Assembly: GCA_009919175.1 (NCBI GenBank)
Contig: RGCL01000026.1
Span: 1-34,938 of the forward strand
Origin: Betaproteobacteria bacterium
GTDB lineage: Bacteria > Pseudomonadota > Gammaproteobacteria > Burkholderiales > Burkholderiaceae_C
Direction of reading: 5' to 3'
DNA: 34,938 nucleotides
Both the position numbers and the translations under genes were made by a program. The notes below the pieces were generated by a model. It made no database searches. It was not told the origin of the DNA and was given only the letters and a program-made list of their open reading frames with translations. Below are positions 1 through 6,771 of this stretch, in pieces (the stretch's first letter is position 1; every line of letters begins with the position of its first letter).

Positions 1-681
1 CCCGACACCGGCGAGACCCGCGCCATGCGCACCAAGGAAGACGCGGCCGACTACCGCTACTTCCCCGACCCCGACCTACCCCCGCTCATGATTGCCCCCG
101 AATGGGTGGCACAGGTGCAAAGCGAATTGCCCGAGTTGCCCCGCGCCATGGCCCAACGCTTTGAGCAAGCCTATGGCCTGCCCGAATACGATGCAGTCAC
201 GCTCACCCAAAGTAAAGACATGGCGGCTTACTTCGAAGCGGTGGCCAAGGCCTGCGGCCAGCCCAAGCTGGCCAGCAACTGGGTGATGGGCGAAGTCTCA
301 CGCCGCCTCAACACGGGCGAGGTCAACCTGGCGCAACTGCCGGTGAGCAGCGCCCAACTCGCTGCCCTGATTGCCCGCATCGCCGACGGCACCATCAGCA
401 ACAACGCGGGCAAGCAAGTGTTTGAAGCCTTGTGGAGCGGTGAAGGCCAAGACGTCGATGCGCTCATTGAAGCCAAGGGCTTGAAACAGATGAACGACAC
501 CGGCGCCCTGGAGGCCATCGTCGAAGAGGTGATCGCCCACAACGCCGACAACGTGGCGCAATACAAGGCCGGCAAAGACAAAGCCTTCAATGCCCTGGTG
601 GGTCAGGTCATGAAAGCCAGCAAGGGCAAGGCCAATCCCCAGCAGGTCAATGAGTTGTTGAAAAAGGCCTTGGGCGGTTAA
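1..681 (+). CDS. gatB: Asp-tRNA(Asn)/Glu-tRNA(Gln) amidotransferase subunit B, C-terminal part
   Basis: This is the 3' portion of GatB, open at the left edge of the window; the reading frame runs from base 1. GatB is the kinase and transamidation subunit of GatCAB, which converts Glu-tRNA(Gln) and Asp-tRNA(Asn) to the amidated forms. The visible 226 residues include the GatB signature [20 protein letters not shown], the helical middle region and the C-terminal YqeY-like tail that contacts tRNA, ending in [10 protein letters not shown]. Full-length GatB is about 475-500 residues, so roughly half is present. The ATG at 25 is internal and is not the start. Identification is firm. Confidence 0.96.
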   Translation, partial: PDTGETRAMRTKEDAADYRYFPDPDLPPLMIAPEWVAQVQSELPELPRAMAQRFEQAYGLPEYDAVTLTQSKDMAAYFEAVAKACGQPKLASNWVMGEVSRRLNTGEVNLAQLPVSSAQLAALIARIADGTISNNAGKQVFEALWSGEGQDVDALIEAKGLKQMNDTGALEAIVEEVIAHNADNVAQYKAGKDKAFNALVGQVMKASKGKANPQQVNELLKKALGG

Positions 682-730
682 TCAGCCGTTCGCGCTCTGG
701 TTAGCGCATGCGGCGAAGGGTCGCTTCCAT

Positions 731-776
731 GTTTTACGCTTCATTTTTGAAGCGTAAATGGCTGTTTTGCGCTTCA
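731..776. repeat. Three copies of a 13-base intergenic motif (+, -, +)
   Basis: GTTTTACGCTTCA occurs at 731-743 and, with one change (GTTTTGCGCTTCA), at 764-776. An inverted copy TGAAGCGTAAA lies between them at 748-758. The first and inverted copies form a perfect 11-bp hairpin stem with a TTTT loop. The element follows gatB and precedes the DUF1993 gene. It could act as a gatB terminator, although no clean T-tract follows the stem, or as a binding site for a dimeric regulator. A smaller hairpin, GCGCT/AGCGC (692-696, 703-707), lies just upstream. Confidence 0.6.
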
Positions 777-792
777 CCGCCCCTCCAGCCGG

Positions 793-838
793 GGACTGCG
801 CCCGCCCTGGAGTGCGGGCATACTCTGACCCGCAGTCC
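793..838 (+). other. Nested inverted repeat in the leader of the DUF1993 gene
   Basis: GGACTGCG (793-800) and CGCAGTCC (831-838) are perfect 8-bp complementary arms. Inside them CCCGC (801-805) pairs with GCGGG (814-818) around an 8-nt loop. Together they could fold as a long stem with an asymmetric bulge 30 nt before the ATG at 868. It may be a structured leader or a terminator-like element. There is no T-tract. Confidence 0.4.
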
Positions 839-867
839 GTTAACCCCCTCTTTCAAAGGCACGTTCC

Positions 868-1383
868 ATGTCCATTTCCCTGTCCTCCGCTTCCATCCCC
901 GTCTTCGTCAAATTCCTGGGCAATTTGCGCCATGTGCTCACCAAAGCCCAGGCCGATGTGCAAGCGCGCGGCTACGACGAGCAAGCGCTGGTGCAATACC
1001 GCCTCGCACCCGACATGCTGCCCTTCAAGATCCAGATTTGCATCGCTTGCGACGCGGCCAAGCTGTGCGTCTCGCGTGTGGCCGACCTGGACGCGCCCAA
1101 GTTCGAGAACACCGAAAACACGCTCGGCGAGCTCATCACCCGCATTGACAACACGGTGAACTGGTTGAACAGCGTGCCCGCCAACGCACTCGACGGCCTT
1201 GAAACCAAAGAAGTGTCGTTCCCGGTGGGCAAAACCGCCTCCCGAACTCTGCCCGGCGAAGACTATGTGAAGCAATGGGCCTTGCCCAACATGTTCTTCC
1301 ACATCACCACGGCCTATGCCATCTTGCGCCACAACGGCGTGGCACTGGGCAAGACCGACTACCTCAACGGCGCTGGCGTTTGA
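868..1383 (+). CDS. DUF1993 family protein
   Basis: A 171-residue protein resembling the DUF1993 family: soluble helical proteins of about 170 residues, distantly like DinB-type bundles and of no established function. Family-like features are the N-terminal SASIPVFVKFLGNLRHVLTKA segment and the C-terminal LPNMFFHITTAYAILRHNGVALGKTDYL segment, whose histidines could bind metal. No signal peptide or membrane segment is visible. AAAGG at 855-859 stands 8 nt before the ATG and supports the start. The gene appears monocistronic, between a repeat-rich spacer and the hsp20 promoter. Confidence 0.85.
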   Translation: MSISLSSASIPVFVKFLGNLRHVLTKAQADVQARGYDEQALVQYRLAPDMLPFKIQICIACDAAKLCVSRVADLDAPKFENTENTLGELITRIDNTVNWLNSVPANALDGLETKEVSFPVGKTASRTLPGEDYVKQWALPNMFFHITTAYAILRHNGVALGKTDYLNGAGV

Positions 1384-1410
1384 TCTGAGTCAGCTTTGTG
1401 CGGTGGGCCT

Positions 1411-1438
1411 CTTGAAATGGTCCGGGCTCACCCACACC
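1411..1438 (+). promoter_or_regulatory. Probable sigma-32 (RpoH) heat-shock promoter of hsp20
   Basis: A perfect CTTGAAA -35 box lies at 1411-1417. After 13 nt it is followed by CCCACACC (1431-1438), resembling the CCCCATNT -10 of RpoH promoters. The predicted start near 1445 would leave a leader of about 50 nt before the hsp20 ATG at 1496. The -35 match is exact and the -10 match is partial. The downstream small heat-shock gene makes the assignment coherent. Confidence 0.65.
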
Positions 1439-1495
1439 TCCCGATCATGCGTGGCCCAACCCTCGCTGGGCTGCATCATTCATCAGGAGGAACTC

Positions 1496-1924
1496 ATGTC
1501 TGCTCTCATCCAACGCCGCTCTTTGTTTGACGATTTCTTTCGCGAGCTCTCGCCGGGCTTTTACGTCAAGCCCCTGCATGGCGACCCCTTGCCCGACCCG
1601 TCCCAGATCCGCATCGAGGTCAAAGACCGCAGCGAGGCCTTCACGGTCGCAGCCGAATTGCCTGGCGTTCGCAAGGAAGACATCCACATCACGGTGGAGG
1701 ACAACGTGGTCACGCTCAGCGCCGAGGTCAAGCAATCCGATGAGCAACAGCTTGACGGCCAGTTGCTGCGCAGCGAGCGCTTTTATGGCTCGGTGTCGCG
1801 CAGCTTTGCCTTGCCGCAATCGGTGGACGCCACGCAGTCCAAGGCCAAATTCGACAACGGCGTGCTGACGCTGGAGCTGCCCAAACTGGTCACCCAAAAA
1901 AGCAATCGCGTGATGGTTCAGTGA
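1496..1924 (+). CDS. Small heat-shock protein (Hsp20/alpha-crystallin family)
   Basis: A 142-residue cytoplasmic holdase chaperone that would bind unfolding proteins during heat stress. The alpha-crystallin domain spans roughly residues 35-135, with the conserved AELPGVRKEDIHITVEDNVV segment and the FDNGVLTLELPK strand that carries the A-x-x-x-n-GvL signature. The frame stays open back to 1316, but the ATG at 1496 is preceded by AGGAGG at 1485-1490 with 5-nt spacing. It also gives the normal family length, so I chose it. Expression is probably RpoH-dependent from the CTTGAAA promoter at 1411. Confidence 0.93.
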   Translation: MSALIQRRSLFDDFFRELSPGFYVKPLHGDPLPDPSQIRIEVKDRSEAFTVAAELPGVRKEDIHITVEDNVVTLSAEVKQSDEQQLDGQLLRSERFYGSVSRSFALPQSVDATQSKAKFDNGVLTLELPKLVTQKSNRVMVQ

Positions 1925-1933
1925 GAAGAACGC

Positions 1934-1979
1934 ACCCCCAGGCCTGCCGCGCCAAGTGAGACCGGCGGGCGCTTGGGGT
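1934..1979. terminator. Bidirectional hairpin between convergent hsp20 and pyrE
   Basis: An 8-bp stem (1942-1949 with 1963-1970, one G-T wobble) is flanked by a second 5-bp stem, ACCCC (1934-1938) with GGGGT (1975-1979). It fills the gap between two convergent genes and its last base belongs to the pyrE stop codon. There is no T-tract on either side, so intrinsic termination is not assured. Confidence 0.4.
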
Positions 1980-2674
1980 CAGTGCACGCCGTAGCGTTCG
2001 CGATAAGCCTGCACGCGGGGCAGGTGCTCGGCCATGCCCGCGCCGCTGTGGGTTTTCAAATAAGCCAGCAAGTCTTCCAGGCTGGCAATCGCGTCCACCA
2101 CCAGACCCAACTGGCTTTGCACGTATTGCACGGCGCTGTGCGGCACATCGACCACCCGGCCATCGGCTTGCACCTCGGTGGCCATCTCCTGGCGGTCTAG
2201 AGCAATCGCCACCGCGCTGGGCGTGGCGCCCGCTTGCTGGATGAGCGCAATCGACTCGCGGACCGCCGTGCCCGCACTCATCACATCGTCCACGATCAAC
2301 ACCCGCCCCTTGAGCGGCGCGCCCACCAGTGAGCCGCCCTCGCCATGGTCCTTGGCCTCTTTGCGGTTGTAGGCAAAGGGCACCGAGCGACCCAGGCGCG
2401 CGAGTTCAATCGCCACCGCCGCCCCCAGCGGAATGCCCTTGTAGGCGGGACCAAAAATCATGTCAAAGGGGACCTGGTGCGCGATGAGGCTTTGGGCGTA
2501 AAAGCTCGCCAGGCGGCTGAGCTTGGCGCCATCGTCAAACAAACCCGCGTTGAAAAAGTAAGGCGACAGGCGACCGGCCTTGGTTTTGAATTCGCCAAAT
2601 TTCAAGACCCCGCAGTCCAGCGAGAATTGAACAAATTCTTGAGCCAGTGTGTTGCTGGTGTTTGCCTTCGTCAT
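1979..2674 (-). CDS. pyrE: Orotate phosphoribosyltransferase
   Basis: PyrE transfers the phosphoribosyl group of PRPP to orotate, giving OMP in de novo pyrimidine synthesis. The 231-residue product has the type I phosphoribosyltransferase PRPP loop VLIVDDVMSAGTA and the N-terminal segment FGEFKTKAGRLSPYFFNAG that binds orotate. The frame extends upstream to 2911, but the ATG at 2674 gives the standard length and N-terminus. The gene faces away from the exodeoxyribonuclease III gene, with only 12 bases between the two start codons, so its promoter must lie inside that gene. Confidence 0.95.
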   Translation of the reverse strand: MTKANTSNTLAQEFVQFSLDCGVLKFGEFKTKAGRLSPYFFNAGLFDDGAKLSRLASFYAQSLIAHQVPFDMIFGPAYKGIPLGAAVAIELARLGRSVPFAYNRKEAKDHGEGGSLVGAPLKGRVLIVDDVMSAGTAVRESIALIQQAGATPSAVAIALDRQEMATEVQADGRVVDVPHSAVQYVQSQLGLVVDAIASLEDLLAYLKTHSGAGMAEHLPRVQAYRERYGVH

Positions 2675-2686
2675 GGGAGATCTACC

Positions 2687-3478
2687 TTGTTCAAACTCAC
2701 CAGCCTGAATCTCAACGGCATTCGGTCGGCCTCGCGCAAAGGGCTTCAAGCATGGGTGGAAAAGACTGCGCCGGATTGTATGTGTGTGCAAGAACTCAAA
2801 GCCCAGCATGAAGACCTCGCAGGTGCCTTCGATGTCCTTGCCGACCTCAAGGGCCATTTCCATTGCGCCGAGAAAAAAGGCTATTCGGGCGTGGGCATTT
2901 ACAGCCGCCACGAGCCCAGCGATGTGCGCATGGGTTTTGACGGCGGCGAATTCGATGCCGAAGGCCGCTCGGTGGAGCTGCGCTTTGACACCCCACGACG
3001 CAAGCTCTCCATCCTGAGCATGTATTTCCCCAGTGGCAGCTCAGGCGAGGACCGCCAGGCCGCCAAGTTCCGCTTCCTCGATGTGGTGCGCCCGCACCTG
3101 GACGCACTGGCTGGCGAGCGCGACTACATCTTGTGTGGCGACATCAACATCGCGCACCAGGCCATGGATTTGAAAAACTGGCGCAGCAACCAGAAAAACA
3201 GTGGCTTTTTGCCCGAGGAACGGGAATGGATGACCCAGTTGCTGGGCAGTGGCACGGTGGTCGATGTCTACCGTCAGTTGCACCCCGACACCACCGACGC
3301 TTGCTACACCTGGTGGAGCAACCGAGGACAGGCCTGGGCCAACAACGTGGGGTGGCGGCTGGACTACCACCTGGCCACGCCCAATGTGGCCCCACATGCC
3401 AAAGCCGCCGAGATCTTCAAAGCCGAGCGCTTTTCTGATCACGCCCCCATCACCATTGACTACGACTTCTCACTCTGA
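2687..3478 (+). CDS. xth: Exodeoxyribonuclease III (AP endonuclease, ExoIII/ExoA family)
   Basis: A 263-residue EEP-superfamily nuclease that cuts DNA at abasic sites in base-excision repair. Visible active-site elements are N8/N10 (LNLNGIRSA), E36 (VQELKAQ), D152/N154 (CGDINIAH) and D251/H252 near the end (SDHAPI). The most plausible start is a TTG at 2687, six bases after GGGAGA (2675-2680); it makes the protein begin at the conserved FKLTSLNLN strand. The longer open frame back to 2345 is antisense to pyrE and not supported. The next gene begins 2 bases after the stop. Confidence 0.93.
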   Translation: MFKLTSLNLNGIRSASRKGLQAWVEKTAPDCMCVQELKAQHEDLAGAFDVLADLKGHFHCAEKKGYSGVGIYSRHEPSDVRMGFDGGEFDAEGRSVELRFDTPRRKLSILSMYFPSGSSGEDRQAAKFRFLDVVRPHLDALAGERDYILCGDINIAHQAMDLKNWRSNQKNSGFLPEEREWMTQLLGSGTVVDVYRQLHPDTTDACYTWWSNRGQAWANNVGWRLDYHLATPNVAPHAKAAEIFKAERFSDHAPITIDYDFSL

Positions 3479-3480
3479 CC

Positions 3481-3954
3481 ATGACCACCGAATCCGTGCG
3501 CGCCCACTTTGCATCGTTGGGCTTGGACCTGCCCATCATCGAACACGAACAAAGCACAGCCACCGTGGCCTTGGCCGCTGAGGCATTTGGTGTCGCACCG
3601 GGGCAGATCGCCAAGACCCTGGCGTTTCGCCTGGCTACAGGCGAGGCCGTTCTGGTTGTGGCCAGCGGCGAGGCGCGGGTGGACAACGGCAAGCTCAAGC
3701 AAGCACTGGGCAAGGGCAAGATGCTCTCGCACGATGAGGTGACCTCACTCACGGGTCATCCGGTGGGTGGCGTGTGTCCGTTTGGCCTGGCCACCCCCTT
3801 GCCGATTTACCTCGATGTGTCGCTCAAGGCCTGGCCCGAATTGCTCCCCGCCGCTGGCGGCACACGCAACGGCGTGCGCGTCACCCCCGAGCAAATGGCG
3901 ACCATCACCCAAGGGCAATGGGTGGATGTGTGCAAGACGCCTGAAGCCGCCTGA
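3481..3954 (+). CDS. YbaK/EbsC family protein (aminoacyl-tRNA deacylase-like)
   Basis: A 157-residue protein of the YbaK/ProX fold, whose members hydrolyse mischarged aminoacyl-tRNAs such as Cys-tRNA(Pro) or Ala-tRNA(Pro) in trans. Family features are the N-terminal helix ending in EHEQSTATV, the KTLAFRL strand, the ARVDNGKLKQALGKGK segment with the conserved lysine, and the HPVGGVCPFGL glycine-rich loop. The ATG lies 2 nt after the exodeoxyribonuclease stop, so the two genes are probably cotranscribed. Substrate class (YbaK, ProXp or other) cannot be decided here. It marks the left edge of the catabolic island. Confidence 0.88.
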   Translation: MTTESVRAHFASLGLDLPIIEHEQSTATVALAAEAFGVAPGQIAKTLAFRLATGEAVLVVASGEARVDNGKLKQALGKGKMLSHDEVTSLTGHPVGGVCPFGLATPLPIYLDVSLKAWPELLPAAGGTRNGVRVTPEQMATITQGQWVDVCKTPEAA

Positions 3955-3978
3955 GCGCAGGCTCACCGGGTTGAAGGC

Positions 3979-4836
3979 TCACGCGTCGTACTGCTTGCCC
4001 AGCGCCAGAAGCTCAGGCGTGCCTATCAAGGCGTTGAGCTCATCAAAGTCCAGCATCTCGCCCTTGAACGGCGCGGTGGTCTGGTGCTGGTGCAAGCTGG
4101 CGTAGTAGCGCTGGAGCAAATGCGAGACCGCGCGAGCCGTGCCACCCGGAAAGATGACGATGCGAAACCCCAGCTCGCCCAACACAGCAGCGCTTTGGAC
4201 CGGGGTCTTGCCGCCCTCGACCATGTTGGCCAGCAAGGGGATGCGGCCAGCGAAGCGGTCGCACGCGGCCTTCATTTGCTCGGGGGTTCTCAAGGCCTCG
4301 ATGAACAAGGCATCCACGCCGCATGCCAGGTATTGCTCGGCGCGGTCCATCGCGGCCTCAAAGCCTTCGACGGCGAGGGCATCGGTGCGCGCGAGGATGA
4401 GCGTGTCCTGGTGAACGCGGGCGTCAAGCGCGGCCTTGAGCTTGCCGCACATCTCAGCTACTTGGACCACGCCTTTGCCATCGAGGTGACCGCAGCGCTT
4501 GGGAAAGGTCTGGTCTTCGAGCTGGATCATGGCCGCACCGGCACGCTCAAAGCTGCGCACCGTGCGCTGGGTGTTCAAGGCATTGCCAAAGCCGGTGTCG
4601 GCATCGACGATGACGGGCAGCTTCACGCGCTCGGTGATGCGAGCAAGCGTGTCGGCCACCTCGGTGGCAGTGGTCAGGCCAATGTCGGATCGACCCAGTC
4701 GCGTGTAGGCAATGGAGGCGCCCGAGAGGTAAAGCCCCTCAAAGCCCGCTTGCTCGGCCACCAGGGCGGTGAGCGCGTCGTAAATGCCAGGCGCGAGCAA
4801 GGCCTTGGGCTGCCGCAGTCGTTGTGCCAGTGTCAT
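3979..4836 (-). CDS. Isocitrate lyase/PEP mutase-superfamily C-C lyase (2,3-dimethylmalate or methylisocitrate lyase-like)
   Basis: A 285-residue TIM-barrel enzyme. The metal-binding acidic run DADTGFGN (D78, D80), E107 and PKRCGH with the catalytic Cys115 are intact. The Cys of KRCGH is characteristic of true C-C lyases (isocitrate, 2-methylisocitrate, 2,3-dimethylmalate) and absent from PEP mutases. Such enzymes split a substituted malate or citrate into pyruvate, glyoxylate or succinate plus a second acid. It is the last gene of the 13-gene operon, 31 bp after the flavoprotein gene and behind aconitase-like subunits. A pathway-ending aldol-type cleavage such as dialkylmalate to pyruvate plus a short acid is inferred from that. 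The exact substrate is unknown. Confidence 0.85.
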   Translation of the reverse strand: MTLAQRLRQPKALLAPGIYDALTALVAEQAGFEGLYLSGASIAYTRLGRSDIGLTTATEVADTLARITERVKLPVIVDADTGFGNALNTQRTVRSFERAGAAMIQLEDQTFPKRCGHLDGKGVVQVAEMCGKLKAALDARVHQDTLILARTDALAVEGFEAAMDRAEQYLACGVDALFIEALRTPEQMKAACDRFAGRIPLLANMVEGGKTPVQSAAVLGELGFRIVIFPGGTARAVSHLLQRYYASLHQHQTTAPFKGEMLDFDELNALIGTPELLALGKQYDA

Positions 4837-4867
4837 GTATGAATGCCTTTATCAAACAAGTGTGGAA

Positions 4868-6274
4868 TCACAAAGCGCGCCATTGCGCTGCGATGTCGTT
4901 GGCGGCAAGCCAGCCGCCGCCCACGGCGCTGAGCAAGCCATTGCCCGCGAGATAGCCATCGGCACCGCGACCCGACACACCACGGGCGGCGCCGCCCGCT
5001 GCATAGAGGTTGACCATGGCCTGACCATCGGCGCGCAAGGCCCTGCACCGGGTGTCGACATCCAGACCACCCTGGGTGTGGAACAAAGCCCCGGTGACCT
5101 TCACTGCACGGTAGGGCGCATGCAGGCTGCGCTTGAAAGTGCGCCCCCAGGCATCGGTGTGGCCAGGGCGCACCTCGTCGAGCGTGGCCTTGAGGGTCTG
5201 CTCATCGCAACCGATGATGCTGGCCAGGCTCTTGATGTCGGAGGCGGTGCGCAAGGCACCGGCCGCATGCGCATCGCGGAAATCGGGAAAGCCCAGCAGC
5301 AATTGCAGCAAGGGCTCATCAAACACATTCCAGGCCACACCGCCGGGCTGAGCCAGCACATGCACGGCGGCTTCGGAATAGCCACCCGTTTCGTCGCTGA
5401 AGCGCTGGCCGCGTGCGTTGATCTGCACGCCGCCTTCCATGATGAAAGCCCAGGTCATGAGCGCACCCTGGGGCGTGACCCAGGAGCCATGCCCCTGATA
5501 GGCATCGAGGTCGGCCATTTTCAAACCCAGCTGCCGCGCCCATTCAATGGCGCTGCCGTCGTTGCCCTGATGGCCGGCAAAGGTCGCCTGCGCCATGTCG
5601 GGCAACAACTCCTTGACCAACCTGGGGTTGCCGCCAAAGCCATTGCAAGCGAGGAGCAAAAAGCTGCAGCCCAGGTGTTCCATGCTGCCATCGGGGCGCT
5701 GGTAGCCCACGCCGATGATGCGCTGCTGGTCATCGATCCACAGCTCGCGCACCAAGGCCTCGGTGAGCAAATCCGCGCCCATCTGGGTGGCGAGTTGCTC
5801 CAGGCGTGTCATGAAGGTTTCGCCCGTGCGCTCGGGCATGGAATGCATGCGCCGAACGCGATGGCCGGGATACAAAAACCCATCGACGATCTCAAATGGC
5901 AGACCCTTGTCCTGCAAGGCATCGATGGCTTGTGCAGCAGCGTGCACATAGGCGGTGACCAACGGCCTGGGCGCCTGGCCGTGGGCCTTGTTGATCACGT
6001 CCTCGATCAACCATTCATGCGAATCCTCGATGCCCAGCGATTGCTGGATGCGCGTTTGGGCTGCAGGGATGAAGCCCGAGGACAAAGCGGTGGAGCCCGT
6101 GGCCCTGACATCGCGCTCGAGGATCACACAGTCCACGCCCGCCATGCGCAGGGCAATCGCGGCAGTGAGGCCGCAAGAGCCCCCGCCCACGATCACCACG
6201 GGCATGGTCATGCAGCCCTCGGGCATGGCCGAGGCACGAACCACTTGGGGTGCTGTTGGGGACGATGTGCTCAT
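4868..6274 (-). CDS. FAD-dependent dehydrogenase, fumarate reductase/tricarballylate dehydrogenase-like
   Basis: A 468-residue flavoprotein of the FAD_binding_2 family. The N-terminal dinucleotide motif VVIVGGGSCGLTAAIAL occupies about residues 26-42. The active-site-type motif ALFHTQGGLDVD and the C-terminal FAD-binding GADGYLAGNGLLSAVGGG are present. Related enzymes desaturate or reduce dicarboxylates; TcuA, of similar length, oxidises tricarballylate to cis-aconitate. The first 24 residues before the FAD motif are extra. Its ATG overlaps the stop of the small aconitase-like subunit gene by 4 bp. In this operon it could form the double bond that the aconitase-like pair then hydrates; that role is inferred. 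Confidence 0.82.
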   Translation of the reverse strand: MSTSSPTAPQVVRASAMPEGCMTMPVVIVGGGSCGLTAAIALRMAGVDCVILERDVRATGSTALSSGFIPAAQTRIQQSLGIEDSHEWLIEDVINKAHGQAPRPLVTAYVHAAAQAIDALQDKGLPFEIVDGFLYPGHRVRRMHSMPERTGETFMTRLEQLATQMGADLLTEALVRELWIDDQQRIIGVGYQRPDGSMEHLGCSFLLLACNGFGGNPRLVKELLPDMAQATFAGHQGNDGSAIEWARQLGLKMADLDAYQGHGSWVTPQGALMTWAFIMEGGVQINARGQRFSDETGGYSEAAVHVLAQPGGVAWNVFDEPLLQLLLGFPDFRDAHAAGALRTASDIKSLASIIGCDEQTLKATLDEVRPGHTDAWGRTFKRSLHAPYRAVKVTGALFHTQGGLDVDTRCRALRADGQAMVNLYAAGGAARGVSGRGADGYLAGNGLLSAVGGGWLAANDIAAQWRAL

Positions 6275-6771
6275 GCGCGCTCCAAAGGGGTCTTCAACCG
6301 GTGTTTGAGCTGGGGCAGCAAACCGCCCGCAGCGACCATCTGCAATAAAAAGTCGGGGATGGGGTCGATGGCCAGGCGCTCGCCCGTGCTGCGCACGATG
6401 GCGCGTTGCGGCACATCCAGGGCAATCGATTCACCCTCTTGCAGCTCCTGCGCCCTGGGGCAGGTCAGCAGCAACAGCCCCAGGTTGAAGGCATTGCGAA
6501 AGTACAAGCCCCCGTACGACGGGGCGATCACGGCCTTGATGCCCAATTGCACCAGCGCACCCGCAGCCTGTTCGCGCGAGGAGCCAATGCCAAAGTTGGG
6601 GCCAGCAGCAATGACATCGCCTGCATGAGCCTGGCTCGCAAATTCGGGGCGCACGCCTTCGAGGCAATGCTGAGCAATGTCGGCGATCCCGAGCTTCATG
6701 TAGGCACCCGGCGCGAGCTGGTCGGTGTCGATGTCTGCGCCCAGGGTCCAGACTTTATGCAGGGTGCTCAT
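6271..6771 (-). CDS. Aconitase-family small subunit (LeuD / 2,3-dimethylmalate dehydratase small-subunit-like)
   Basis: A 166-residue swivelling-domain subunit. DIDTDQLAPGAYMK near residue 13 and NFGIGSSREQA near residue 69 are the conserved elements; the SSRE arginine binds the substrate carboxylate. The length matches archaeal-type LeuD and dimethylmalate dehydratase small subunits rather than the roughly 200-residue proteobacterial LeuD. It overlaps both neighbours by 4 bp and must pair with the large subunit encoded just upstream. Operon context argues for a catabolic hydratase rather than leucine synthesis. Confidence 0.85.
   Translation of the reverse strand: MSTLHKVWTLGADIDTDQLAPGAYMKLGIADIAQHCLEGVRPEFASQAHAGDVIAAGPNFGIGSSREQAAGALVQLGIKAVIAPSYGGLYFRNAFNLGLLLLTCPRAQELQEGESIALDVPQRAIVRSTGERLAIDPIPDFLLQMVAAGGLLPQLKHRLKTPLERA

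Noticed and set aside
1454-1490. Possible RNA thermometer in the hsp20 leader
   Set aside because: GCCCA/TGGGC forms a hairpin and CCTC could touch the AGGAGG, but only four pairs would cover the ribosome site. That is too weak to call.
4784-6628. 614-residue open frame on the plus strand
   Set aside because: It is fully antisense to the lyase, flavoprotein and small aconitase-like subunit genes, has no recognisable domain, and is His/Gly/Ala-rich as expected for a GC-rich shadow frame.
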